Part shown: one piece after another, positions 10,717 through 20,096 of the stretch
Numbering within the stretch: the stretch's first letter is position 1
Layout of the letters: every line of letters starts with the position of its first letter
NCBI GenBank assembly: GCA_046352935.1
Contig: JAXMGR010000002.1
Coordinates: forward strand, 186,001 to 250,000
From: CAYWMY01 sp046352935
GTDB lineage: Bacteria; Pseudomonadota; Gammaproteobacteria; Steroidobacterales; Steroidobacteraceae
Length of the DNA: 64,000 nucleotides
Direction: 5' to 3'
Program-made: the position numbers and the translations under genes
The notes under the pieces: model-generated
The model's database searches: none
What the model saw: the letters and a program-made list of their open reading frames with translations, nothing else
Told to the model about the DNA's origin: nothing

Positions 10717-11499
10717 TCAGTGCGCCAGCCGATGGGACAGGAACACGACGGCGATGCCGGCCAGGATCAGGGCGACCTGTTCGAAGCTCGTCCGGGGGTC
10801 CGTGCGCCGGTGCAGACCCGGGATCAGGTCCGCGACCGCCACGTACAGGAACGAGGCAGCGGCGACAGCGAGCGCATAGGGCAGCACCTGCTGGACGGTC
10901 GAGAACGCGAACCACGCGCCCGCGGCACCGATCATGGAGGTCAGGCTCGTCGCGAGATTGAGGCCGAGTGCCTGGCGGCGGTGCATGCCACCGTGCAGCA
11001 GGATCGCGACGTCGCCGACCTCCTGCGGGATCTCGTGTGCGAGCACGGCGATCGCCGTGACGACGCCGAGGTGCGGATCGGTCATGAACGCCGCCGCGAT
11101 CAGCACGCCGTCGAGCACATTGTGGAAACCGTCGCCCCAGAGGATCAGCCAGGCGCCGGCGCGATCGCGCGGCGAGACGTGCGGTACGTGCCCCTCGCAG
11201 GGGTCCTCGTGGCAATGCCGCCAGAGCACGAGTTTCTCGAGCACGAAGAACGCCAGGATGCCGGCCACGAGCGCCACACCGATGCGATGGGTGTGTTCTG
11301 CACCGACGCCCTCGAGCGCGTGCGGCAGGAGCGCGAGCAGGGCGGCGCCGAGCAGGGCACCCGTCGCGAAGCTCACGAGCCGCGGCAGGAGCGCCTGACG
11401 CCGCGCCTCCGGCAGCAGCAGGAAGCCACCCGCGACGCCGGCGCTCGCCACGCCGCTCAGGCCCGTCGCCAGCAGGATCATCGCGAGCGTCGACACCAC
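10717..11499 (-). CDS. ZIP family divalent metal transporter
   Basis: This is a 260-residue polytopic membrane protein with about eight helices. The ZIP metal-binding helices are clear: FHNVLDG (residues 125-131) in TM4 and HEIPQEVGD (155-163) in TM5. The cytoplasmic loop between TM3 and TM4 is rich in His and Cys (WRHCHEDPCEGHVPH), which is typical for zinc or iron sensing or delivery. The probable cargo is zinc, with iron or manganese possible. The start is GTG, preceded by GGAGGAAGC; a second GTG follows at once. It sits between clpB and pgeF on the same strand. Confidence 0.9.
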   Translation of the reverse strand: MVSTLAMILLATGLSGVASAGVAGGFLLLPEARRQALLPRLVSFATGALLGAALLALLPHALEGVGAEHTHRIGVALVAGILAFFVLEKLVLWRHCHEDPCEGHVPHVSPRDRAGAWLILWGDGFHNVLDGVLIAAAFMTDPHLGVVTAIAVLAHEIPQEVGDVAILLHGGMHRRQALGLNLATSLTSMIGAAGAWFAFSTVQQVLPYALAVAAASFLYVAVADLIPGLHRRTDPRTSFEQVALILAGIAVVFLSHRLAH

Positions 11500-11611
11500 G
11501 CTTCCTCCAGGGACGCCGTTCGCGTACCGGCCAGCGCGCGATTGTAGGTGCCCGGCCCGATGATCGCCACGCGATCACGGGATGCCGCGCGCAGCAGGGA
11601 ACCCGTCTGGC

Positions 11612-12338
<727 letters not shown>

Positions 12339-12346
<8 letters not shown>

Positions 12347-13340
12347 GCCGTTCGTCCTCCCGCCGATGCGCACGCAGATCCTCGTCCAGCGCCGCGAGCA
12401 GCAGATGCAGATCCTCGGGTAGCGGCGCCTCGACCACGACGTGCCGGCCGCTCGAGGGGTGGTCGAATTCCAGGCGAGCCGCGTGCAGCGCCTGGCGTCC
12501 GAGGCCGCGCAGCGCCGCCGCGAGCCCGGGCGAGGCGCCGGCCGGCACGGCGAGACGCCGGCCGTAGACCGGATCGCCGACGATCGGGTAGCCGATGTGC
12601 GCGAGATGCACGCGGATCTGGTGCGTGCGCCCGGTCTCGAGCTGCACCCGGACGTGCGTGTGCGCGCGATAGCGCCGGATCACGCGGTAATGGGTGACCG
12701 CCTCGCGGCCGTCGCCGCGCACGGCCATGCGCAGGCGATCGGTGCGGTGACGGCCGATCGCGGCATCGACAGTACCGCCCGCGGTCATGACGCCGGCGCA
12801 GACCGCCTGGTACCCGCGGTGGATGTCGCGGGCCTGCAGCATGCGCACCAGCGCGGTGTGCACGGCCACGGTCCGCGCGACGAGCAGGACTCCGCTGGTG
12901 TCCTTGTCGAGCCGGTGAACGATGCCGGCGCGCGGCAGCGCCGCCAGTGCCGGGTCGCGGGCGAGCAGCGCGTTCACGAGTGTCCGGTCGGGATTCCCCG
13001 CACCGGGGTGCACGACGAGGCCCGCCGGCTTGTTCACGACGAACAGGCCCTCGTCCTCGTGCACGACGTCGAGCGCGATCGCCTGCGGCAGCAGCTCGAC
13101 GCGGTCCGGCAGCGTTGCCGTGACGACGATCCGTTCGTCCCCGCGGATGCGGTCACGCGGCCGCGCCGCGCGACCGTCGACCTGCACGGCGCCCTGCTCG
13201 ATCCATTCCTTGAGGCGCGAGCGCGAGTATTCGGGGAGAAGGTCCGCGAGCGCCTGGTCGAGGCGCCGGCCCGCCAGCGATGCGGGCGCGACGAGTTCAT
13301 GACGCAGCGGTGGGCGCGGGTCCGGTGAACGGGAACTCAT
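12339..13340 (-). CDS. rluD: 23S rRNA pseudouridine(1911/1915/1917) synthase RluD
   Basis: RluD makes the three pseudouridines of helix 69 in 23S rRNA. At 333 residues it has an N-terminal S4 RNA-binding domain (about 25-85, RLDQALADLLPEYSRSRLKEW) and the RluA-type catalytic domain. The catalytic motif GIVHRLDKDTSG contains the active aspartate, and TGRTHQIRVHLAHIGYP is the second hallmark. The ATG at 13340 was chosen because family members start shortly before the S4 domain; the frame is open further upstream but runs antisense through bamD. It is divergent from bamD, an arrangement conserved across the class. Confidence 0.96.
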
Positions 13341-13364
13341 GGGAGCGGGTCCGGGTCTTTCGGC

Positions 13365-13370
13365 TATACT
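13365..13370 (+). promoter_or_regulatory. Possible -10 element of bamD
   Basis: TATACT matches the -10 consensus at five of six positions and lies 10 bp before the TTG start. No good -35 is seen 16-18 bp upstream. If it is used, the message would be nearly leaderless at the first TTG, or would start translation at the second TTG at 13401. Confidence 0.4.
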
Positions 13371-13379
13371 GCTCGGGTC

Positions 13380-14198
13380 TTGCCGCCGGGGTCCAGTCCC
13401 TTGTTTCACCTCAGAATCTCCAGGCCTGCGCTGCTGGCGCTGGCCCTCGTCGTCCTCGTGTCGGGCTGCCGCTCGAACCGCGAGCGCGACTCCCAGTACA
13501 ACGCGCCGGACCTGCTCTACAACCGCGCGCACGAGCTGCTCGAGAACCGCGACTACAACAACGCGGTGAAGCTCTACGAGGCACTCGGGGCGCGCTTTCC
13601 GTTCAGCCCGCAGGCGCGCCAGGGCAAGCTCGACCTCATGTACCTGTACTACAAGGATCGGGAGCCCGAGTCGGCCGTGGACGCCGCCGACCAGTTCATC
13701 CGCGAGTACCCGACGCACCCGCGCGTCGACTATGCGCTGTACATCAAGGGCCTCGTGTACTTCGAGCGCATGGCGAACTTCATGGAGCGCTGGTTCGACG
13801 TCGACCTGTCGGAGCGCCCGCCGCGGGACGCACGCAAGTCGTTCCAGTCGTTCTCGCAGCTCATCGAGCAGCACCCGGACAGCCTGTACGGCCCCGATGC
13901 GCGCCAGCGGCTCGTCTATCTGCGCAACCGCCTCGCCGACTACGAGGTGCACGTCGCGAACTACTACCTGCGGCGCGAGGCCTGGGTCGCAGCACTCGAC
14001 CGCGCGAAGTACTGCATCGAGAACTACGACGGCGCGCCGTCGATCCGCGAGGCGCTCGCGATCCAGATCTCGGCCTACGATGCGCTGGGGCTGAAGGACC
14101 TCGCCGCTCAGTCGCGCAGCGTCTACGAACTCAACTTCAGCAAACAGCGGCCCGACATGGGCGCCGGCCGCAGGAAGCGCTGGTGGAAGTTCTGGTGA
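13380..14198 (+). CDS. bamD: Outer membrane protein assembly lipoprotein BamD
   Basis: BamD is the essential lipoprotein partner of BamA in the machine that inserts beta-barrel proteins into the outer membrane. The 272-residue protein has a signal peptide with lipobox LVSGC (C30), then TPR-type helical repeats (about 45-240) starting NAPDLLYNRAHELL. The usual FPFSPQARQGKLDLMYLYY repeat is present. The start is uncertain: no ATG fits, and TTG at 13380 or TTG at 13401 would both give a normal signal peptide. It is divergent from rluD and convergent with nadE. Confidence 0.95.
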   Translation: MPPGSSPLFHLRISRPALLALALVVLVSGCRSNRERDSQYNAPDLLYNRAHELLENRDYNNAVKLYEALGARFPFSPQARQGKLDLMYLYYKDREPESAVDAADQFIREYPTHPRVDYALYIKGLVYFERMANFMERWFDVDLSERPPRDARKSFQSFSQLIEQHPDSLYGPDARQRLVYLRNRLADYEVHVANYYLRREAWVAALDRAKYCIENYDGAPSIREALAIQISAYDALGLKDLAAQSRSVYELNFSKQRPDMGAGRRKRWWKFW

Positions 14199-14202
14199 GG
14201 AC

Positions 14203-14229
14203 GGCTGCGCTCGACGCCCGAGCGCAGCC
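14203..14229. terminator. Perfect 10-bp hairpin between convergent bamD and nadE
   Basis: GGCTGCGCTC and GAGCGCAGCC pair perfectly around a 7-nt loop. The hairpin starts 4 bp after the bamD stop and touches the nadE stop codon, so it can form in both transcripts. There is no T run on either side, so it may act as a 3'-end stabiliser or a Rho-dependent site rather than a classical terminator. Confidence 0.55.
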
Positions 14230-15866
14230 TACGCCCCCGGTTCCGAGGCTCGATAGCCCGACGTGATCGGATAGCGCCAGTCCCGGCCGAAGGCGCGGCC
14301 GCTGATGCGCACGCCCGGGGGCGCCTGCCGCCGCTTGTATTCGTTGCGCCGGACCATGTCGAGCACGCGCACCACGGTGTCGCGGTCGAAGCCACGCGCA
14401 ACGATCTCGTCGACGGACAGGTCTTCCTCGATGAACGCCGTGAGGATCGGGTCCAGGATCTCGTAGGGCGGCAGCGAATCGGAATCCCTCTGGTCCGCGC
14501 GCAGTTCGGCCGAGGGCGGCCGCTCGATGATCCGCTCCGGGATCACGGTGCCCAGCGAATTGCGCCAGCGCGACAGCCGGTACACCAGCAGTTTCGACAG
14601 ATCCTTGATGGGCGCGAACCCGCCGGCCATGTCGCCGTAGAGCGTTGCGTAGCCGACGGCCATCTCGCTCTTGTTGCCCGTCGTGAGCAGCATGCGGCCG
14701 GTCTTGTTCGAGATGCCCATCAGCAGCATGCCGCGGCAGCGCGCCTGGATGTTCTCCTCGGTCGCATCGGGCGCGCACCCCGCGAACTCACCGGCGAGCG
14801 CGGCGAGCGTGGCCTCGAACATCCCCTCGATCGGGATCACCGAGTACTTCACGCCGAGGCCGCGCGCCATCTCCGCCGCGTCGTCGAGGGACATCTGCGA
14901 CGTGAAGCGCGAGGGCATCATCACGGCCTCGACCCGGTCCGCGCCGAGCGCATCGACCGCGAGCGCGAGAACGAGCGCGGAATCGATTCCGCCCGAGAGC
15001 CCGAGCACCACGCCCGGGAAGCGGTGCTTGCCGACGTAGTCGCGGATGCCGAGCTGGATCGCGCGATAGACGCGCTCCTCCTCGCCGAGCGGGGCCGCGA
15101 GCGGCCCCGGGGCGGGCATCAGGCGAGGGCCGGACGCATCGACCTCGACGAGCATCCCCGACTCGACGAACGCCGGCGCGCGCGATCGCACCGCGCCGCC
15201 GGCATCGACGACGAACGACTGCCCGTCGAAGACGAGTTCGTCCTGGCCGCCGACCAGGTTCACGTACACGATCGGCAGGCCGGTCTCCCGGGCGCGTGCC
15301 GCGACGATGCGCTCGCGCTGTTCCTGCTTGTCGATCTCGAAAGGCGATGCGTTCAGCACGACGAGGAGTTCCGCGCCCGCCTCGCGCGAGCGCGCGGCAG
15401 GCCCGCTCTCCCAGACGTCCTCACAGACGAGGATCGCGACACGCCGGCCCGACAGCTCGACGAGCGTTGGCGAATGCCCGGCGCGGAAGTAGCGCTTCTC
15501 GTCGAAGACGCTGTAGTTCGGCAGCAGCAGCTTGCGGTGGACGGCGAGCACGCGGCCGTCGCGGATCCAGGCCGCGGCGTTGCAGATGTGGCCGTCCTCG
15601 TAGGCCGGGTACCCGAACAGCACGTCGATGCCGCGCACCTGCGAGCGGATGCGCTCGAGTCCCGCGTCGATGCGCCGCCGGAAGCCGCGATGGAACAGCA
15701 GGTCCTCGGGCGGATAGCCCGACAGGGCGAGTTCCGGGAAGACGACGAGACCGGCGCCCGCAGCTCGTGCACGATCCGCTGCGTCCACGATACGCCCGGC
15801 GTTGCCGAGCGCGTCACCGACGCAGAGGTCGATCTGGGCGAGCGCGATGCGGATCCGTTCGGTCAT
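14229..15866 (-). CDS. nadE: Glutamine-dependent NAD+ synthetase
   Basis: This enzyme makes NAD from nicotinic acid adenine dinucleotide, ATP and glutamine, the last step of NAD synthesis. It has 545 residues in two domains. The N-terminal nitrilase-type glutaminase (about 1-255) has its triad in FPELALSGYPPEDLL (Glu), HRKLLLPNYSVFDE (Lys) and VAILVCEDVWE (Cys). The C-terminal synthetase has the P-loop LSGGIDSALVLALA. Presence of the glutaminase domain means it can use glutamine, unlike the short ammonia-dependent E. coli NadE. It ends next to bamD in a convergent arrangement. Confidence 0.96.
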   Translation of the reverse strand: MTERIRIALAQIDLCVGDALGNAGRIVDAADRARAAGAGLVVFPELALSGYPPEDLLFHRGFRRRIDAGLERIRSQVRGIDVLFGYPAYEDGHICNAAAWIRDGRVLAVHRKLLLPNYSVFDEKRYFRAGHSPTLVELSGRRVAILVCEDVWESGPAARSREAGAELLVVLNASPFEIDKQEQRERIVAARARETGLPIVYVNLVGGQDELVFDGQSFVVDAGGAVRSRAPAFVESGMLVEVDASGPRLMPAPGPLAAPLGEEERVYRAIQLGIRDYVGKHRFPGVVLGLSGGIDSALVLALAVDALGADRVEAVMMPSRFTSQMSLDDAAEMARGLGVKYSVIPIEGMFEATLAALAGEFAGCAPDATEENIQARCRGMLLMGISNKTGRMLLTTGNKSEMAVGYATLYGDMAGGFAPIKDLSKLLVYRLSRWRNSLGTVIPERIIERPPSAELRADQRDSDSLPPYEILDPILTAFIEEDLSVDEIVARGFDRDTVVRVLDMVRRNEYKRRQAPPGVRISGRAFGRDWRYPITSGYRASEPGA

Positions 15867-15936
15867 CGTGCCTCGACGCTCCGCGTGCCGGTCGCCGCCG
15901 CCCCGGACCTGCGCCGGGGCGACGGATCAGTGCCGT

Positions 15937-17088
15937 TCAGCCGCGGGCGCGACCCGCACGCACGCGGCTCGCACGCCGCTGGCTCGACCGCGCGCCGGCA
16001 CCACGGCTCACCGCCGCGCCGCGCGTGGACTTCGCCTTCGCCGGCTTCGCCGCCGCCTTGCGGCGCGCATCCGGTGCCTTGCGCGACACGGGCTTCGGCT
16101 GCGGCCGTGTCTTCGCCGCCGGCTTCTTCGCAGCAGCGGGCTTCTTCGTGGCCGCGGGCTTCGCGGCCGGCCTGGCGGGTGCGGCCTTCGCAGCGGCCGC
16201 GGCCTTGCGGCGCGCGCGCTTCTCGAGTTCCTGCTTCATCGCCGAGCCGAGTTCGGCCGGCGAACGCACCGTCCTCACCCCGGCGGCTTCCAGCGCCGCG
16301 AACTTGTCCGCCGCCGTGCCCTTGCCTCCGGCGATGACTGCGCCCGCATGGCCCATGCGCTTGCCCGCCGGCGCCGTGACGCCCGCGATGTAGGCAACGA
16401 CCGGCTTGGTCACGTACTTGCGGATGTAGGCCGCGGCGGCTTCTTCATCGCTGCCGCCGATCTCGCCCACCATGATGATGCCGTCGGTCTGCGGATCGCG
16501 CTCGAACAGCTCGATCACGTCGACGAAGTTCATGCCGCGCACGGGGTCACCGCCGATGCCGACGCAGGTGCTCTGGCCGAGCCCCAGGCCCGTGGTCTGG
16601 AACACCGCTTCGTAGGTCAGCGTGCCGGAACGCGACACGATGCCGACGCGGCCGGGCCGGTGGATGAATCCCGGCATGATGCCGACCTTGCTCTCGCCCG
16701 GCGTGATCACGCCGGGGCAGTTCGGGCCCACGAGACGGCAGTCATAGGACCGGAGTGCGGCCTTGACCTTCACCATGTCGTTCACCGGGATGCCCTCGGT
16801 GATGCAGACGATCAGCCTGATGCCGGCATCGGCGGCCTCGAGGATCGCATCGGCGGCGCCGGCGGCCGGTACGTAGATCATGCTCACGTCGGCGCCGGCC
16901 TTCTCGACGGCCTCGTGCGCCGTGTTGAACACGGGCAGGCCGAGATGGGTCTCGCCGCCGCGGCCCGGCGTCACACCGCCGACCATCTTCGTGCCGTAGG
17001 CGATGCACTGCTCCGAATGGAACGTGCCCTGCTTGCCGGTGAAGCCCTGGCAGATCACGCGGCTCTTCTTGTTCAGCAGAATGCTCAT
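15937..17088 (-). CDS. sucD: Succinyl-CoA synthetase alpha subunit with a basic Ala/Lys/Pro-rich tail
   Basis: This TCA-cycle enzyme subunit binds CoA and carries the phosphohistidine. The catalytic core (1 to about 293) is complete: GFTGKQGTFHSEQ, the CoA-binding Rossmann fold, VGPNCPG, SRSGTLTYE and the active-site GKRMGHAGAVIAGGKGTA. E. coli SucD has about 289 residues, whereas this protein has 383. The extra 90 residues are almost only A, K, R, P, S and T, with repeats of the AAKKPAA kind, like histone H1 or AlgP tails. They are in frame with no stop and there is no sign of a second gene. It lies 15 bp after sucC. Confidence 0.95.
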   Translation of the reverse strand: MSILLNKKSRVICQGFTGKQGTFHSEQCIAYGTKMVGGVTPGRGGETHLGLPVFNTAHEAVEKAGADVSMIYVPAAGAADAILEAADAGIRLIVCITEGIPVNDMVKVKAALRSYDCRLVGPNCPGVITPGESKVGIMPGFIHRPGRVGIVSRSGTLTYEAVFQTTGLGLGQSTCVGIGGDPVRGMNFVDVIELFERDPQTDGIIMVGEIGGSDEEAAAAYIRKYVTKPVVAYIAGVTAPAGKRMGHAGAVIAGGKGTAADKFAALEAAGVRTVRSPAELGSAMKQELEKRARRKAAAAAKAAPARPAAKPAATKKPAAAKKPAAKTRPQPKPVSRKAPDARRKAAAKPAKAKSTRGAAVSRGAGARSSQRRASRVRAGRARG

Positions 17089-17103
17089 GGGATGTCCTTA
17101 CGA

Positions 17104-18276
17104 TCAGGCCCGGCCACCGCGGGCCAGCTTCACGGCCTTCACGGCCGCATCGGTGAGGTCCTGGGCCGCGATGATCGCGAGCCCGCCGTCGGCCAGCTTC
17201 TTGCGCGCGATGTCCGCGTTCGTCCCCTCCAGGCGGACGATGACCGGCAGCTTCACGCCGACGGTCTTCACCGCGGCCATGATGCCGTCGGCGATCACGT
17301 CGCAGCGCACTATGCCGCCGAAGATGTTGACCAGGATGGCCCGGACCTTGGCGTTCGACAGGATCAGCTTGAACGCCTCGGTGACGCGCTCCGCGGTCGC
17401 CGTGCCGCCCACGTCGAGGAAGTTCGCCGGCGCACCGCCGTGCAGCTTGATGAGGTCCATCGTCGCCATCGCGAGGCCCGCGCCGTTGACCATGCAGGCG
17501 ATGTCACCGTCGAGGGAGACATAGTTCAGGTCGTGGCGGGACGCCTCGACTTCCATGGCGTCCTCCTGCGTCTCGTCCCGCATCGCGGCAACCGCCTGCT
17601 GGCGGTAGAGCGCATTGGCCTCGATGTTGATCTTCGCGTCGAGCGCGACGAGATCGCCTTCCGCCGTCACGATGAGCGGGTTGATCTCGACGAGCGCCGC
17701 GTCGGTCTCCAGGTACAGCCGGTAGAGGGCCCGCGCGATCGCCTCGAACTGCTTGACCTGGGCGCCCGAGAACCCGAGCCCGAACGCCAGGCGGCGGCAC
17801 TGGTAGCCCTGCAGGCCCGCGGCCGGATCGATGTCCGCCCGCAGGATCTTCTCGGGTTCGTGCGCAGCAACTTCCTCGATGTCCATGCCGCCGGCCGCCG
17901 ACGCGATGAATGCGATGCGGCTGCGGTCGCGGTTCAGCAGCAGGCTGAGGTAGATCTCGCGCGCGATGCGGCTCCCGGACTCGACGTACACCTGACCGAT
18001 GGGCAGTCCCTCGGCCCCGGTCTGCTTCGTGACCAGACGCTGGCCGAGCATGCCGGCCGCGGCCTTGCGGACGTCCTCGACGGACTTGCAGAGCTTGACG
18101 CCGCCCGCCTTGCCGCGGCCTCCCGCGTGCACCTGGGCCTTGACGACCCAGACCGCCCCGCCCAGCGCGCGGGCCGCCTGCTCCGCCTCGTCGGCGGATG
18201 CCGCGATGCGACCGTTGGGGACCGGAATGCCGTATTTCGCGAAGATCTGCTTCGACTGGTATTCGTGAAGATTCAT
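17104..18276 (-). CDS. sucC: Succinyl-CoA synthetase beta subunit
   Basis: This is the nucleotide-binding and specificity subunit of succinyl-CoA synthetase, forming the complex with SucD. At 390 residues it matches the family. It begins MNLHEYQSKQIFAKYG, the usual N terminus of the ATP-grasp domain. VVKAQVHAGGRGKAGGVKL binds the nucleotide, and the C-terminal domain has the conserved NIFGGIVRCD. The ATG at 18276 is chosen by this N terminus; 17 upstream codons are open but not family-like. The pair sucC-sucD is transcribed away from pilS, a linkage also seen in Xanthomonas-type genomes. Confidence 0.97.
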   Translation of the reverse strand: MNLHEYQSKQIFAKYGIPVPNGRIAASADEAEQAARALGGAVWVVKAQVHAGGRGKAGGVKLCKSVEDVRKAAAGMLGQRLVTKQTGAEGLPIGQVYVESGSRIAREIYLSLLLNRDRSRIAFIASAAGGMDIEEVAAHEPEKILRADIDPAAGLQGYQCRRLAFGLGFSGAQVKQFEAIARALYRLYLETDAALVEINPLIVTAEGDLVALDAKINIEANALYRQQAVAAMRDETQEDAMEVEASRHDLNYVSLDGDIACMVNGAGLAMATMDLIKLHGGAPANFLDVGGTATAERVTEAFKLILSNAKVRAILVNIFGGIVRCDVIADGIMAAVKTVGVKLPVIVRLEGTNADIARKKLADGGLAIIAAQDLTDAAVKAVKLARGGRA

Positions 18277-18298
18277 TGTTGGCTCACTGGTCGGCCGT

Positions 18299-18319
18299 GC
18301 CGGTCCCCGATGGACCGGC
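18299..18319 (-). repeat. Inverted repeat in the sucC leader region
   Basis: GCCGGTCC and GGACCGGC form a perfect 8-bp stem with a 5-nt loop, 22 bp before the sucC start. It could be a leader hairpin or an operator. No T run follows. Confidence 0.4.
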
Positions 18320-18468
18320 CGCGGCAAAGGGGCGCTATTGTGGATCAGGGCCGTGCGGGAGGCAAAAGACCCGGCATCGGCCCGGCAAGCGTCGCGGGGC
18401 GGGACGCACTCGGCAATGCCGGAAAATACCGCGTGCTAGAGTCCGGCCGACCTGAGGAGCGCGGAACG

Positions 18469-20088
18469 ATGACGGAAGGCGACGCGGAACGCGTGGAGAG
18501 CGACCCCGAGCTGGCCTGGCGCGTTCTCGGCATCCTGAACATCCACCGCCTGCTGATCCCCTCCCTGCTCGCCGCCGCGGTCGGCCTGGGTCTGCGACCC
18601 GCCCCGTTCGGCGGACTCGAACCCGAGGGTTTCCGTCTGGCGCTCGCCGCCTGGTTCCTGGCCGGCGTCGTCTTCATAGGCCTGCTGAAATGGCGCCGGC
18701 CGCTGCTCGCCTACCAGGCATACCTGCAGGTCGCCGCGGACATCCTCGCACTCTGCGCGCTGACCTGGGCGAGCGGCGGCGTGTCGAGCGGCCTGGGGCT
18801 GCTGCTGCTGGTGCCCGTCGGTGCCGTCAGCCTGCTCGTGACGGGCCGCACGGCCGTGCTCATCTCCGCAATCGCCGCACTGATGCTCCTCGGGCAGCAG
18901 GCGCTGCTGATCCTGCATGCACAGGCGGACCCGGGCGGGCTCACACAGGCGGGGATCCTGGGCGCGCTGGTGTTCGTCGTCGCGCTCGCAGCAGCACCGC
19001 TCGCGACCCGGCTGCGCGAGAGCGAGGCCCTGGTCCGCCAGCGCGAGATCGACCTCGCCAATCTCGCGGAACTCTCCCAGTACGTGGTCGAGCGGCTGCG
19101 CGAGAGTCTCGTGGTGGTGGATGCGGCGGACAGCGTCCGACTCATCAACGAGTCGGCGCGCAAGATCCTCGGCACGCGCGATGCGCGTCCCGGCGCGCTG
19201 CTCGGCGAACTGTCGCCCCGGCTGCTCTATCTGCTGGAAACCTGGCGCCAGAACCCGGCCGGTGGAGCCCCGGACGGCACGCTGCTCGCGGCCGACAGCA
19301 CCCGCGAGGTCCGGCCGCACTTCGCGGCGCTCGGCAGCGAACAGCCCGGCCCCGTGATCGTCTTCCTCGAGGACGTCAGCGCGATCGCCGAGCGGGTGCA
19401 GCAGTCGAAGCTCGCCGCGCTCGGCCGCCTGTCGGCCAGCATCGCCCACGAGATCCGCAATCCCGTGGGCGCGATGAGCCACGCGGCCCAGCTGCTCGCC
19501 GAGACACCCGGGCTCAGCGACGCCGACCGCCGGCTGACCGAGATCATCCGCGGCAATTCCGACCGCGTGTCGACGATCATCAGCAACGTGCTGCAGCTGT
19601 CGCGGCGCGAGGCGACCCGTCCGGAGCGCCTGCCGCTCGCGGCGTGGGCCGAGGACTTCGTCGAGGAGTTCCGGGAGACGTACGAGATCCCGGCCGACCG
19701 CTTCCTGGTCAGCACCGCCGAGGACCTGGAGGTCCGCTTCGACCCGTCGCACCTGCACCAGGTGCTGTGGAACCTCTGCGAGAACGCGCGCAGGTACGCC
19801 CTCGACGTCAGCGGCGGGACCCTCGACCTCACGACCGGGCGTCTGGCCGGGAACGGGCGCCCCTACCTCGAGGTCGCGGACCGCGGCCCCGGCATCGATC
19901 CCGCCGCGGCCGACCGCATCTTCGAGCCCTTCTTCACCCTGCACCGCACGGGCACGGGTCTCGGACTGTTCCTCGCGCGCGAACTCGCGGAGTGCAACGG
20001 CGCACTGCTGCTGTACGAGCCGCGCGCGGCCGGTGGTAGCATTTTCCGGCTGGTATTCGCCGACCCCCAACGCTGGCAGGAAGCCTGA
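18469..20088 (+). CDS. pilS: Type IV pilus sensor histidine kinase PilS
   Basis: PilS is the membrane kinase that, with PilR, controls pilin transcription. In Pseudomonas aeruginosa it responds to pilin levels in the membrane. The 539-residue protein has about six membrane helices (33 to about 185), a linker and PAS region (200-310), a HisKA domain with the phospho-accepting H327 in SIAHEIRNPVGAMSHAAQLL, and an HATPase domain (N box LWNLCENARRYALD, G boxes DRGPGID and GTGLGLFLAREL). ATG at 18469 is preceded by GAGGAGCG. Longer open frames upstream are shadows of sucC and sucD. pilR follows after 8 bp. Confidence 0.95.
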   Translation: MTEGDAERVESDPELAWRVLGILNIHRLLIPSLLAAAVGLGLRPAPFGGLEPEGFRLALAAWFLAGVVFIGLLKWRRPLLAYQAYLQVAADILALCALTWASGGVSSGLGLLLLVPVGAVSLLVTGRTAVLISAIAALMLLGQQALLILHAQADPGGLTQAGILGALVFVVALAAAPLATRLRESEALVRQREIDLANLAELSQYVVERLRESLVVVDAADSVRLINESARKILGTRDARPGALLGELSPRLLYLLETWRQNPAGGAPDGTLLAADSTREVRPHFAALGSEQPGPVIVFLEDVSAIAERVQQSKLAALGRLSASIAHEIRNPVGAMSHAAQLLAETPGLSDADRRLTEIIRGNSDRVSTIISNVLQLSRREATRPERLPLAAWAEDFVEEFRETYEIPADRFLVSTAEDLEVRFDPSHLHQVLWNLCENARRYALDVSGGTLDLTTGRLAGNGRPYLEVADRGPGIDPAAADRIFEPFFTLHRTGTGLGLFLARELAECNGALLLYEPRAAGGSIFRLVFADPQRWQEA

Positions 20089-20096
20089 TCCGCGCA

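Noticed and set aside
15802..18468. Long upstream in-frame extension of pilS.
   Set aside because: The extension is antisense to sucCD. PilS family proteins start near the first membrane helix, matching the ATG at 18469 with its GAGGAGCG.
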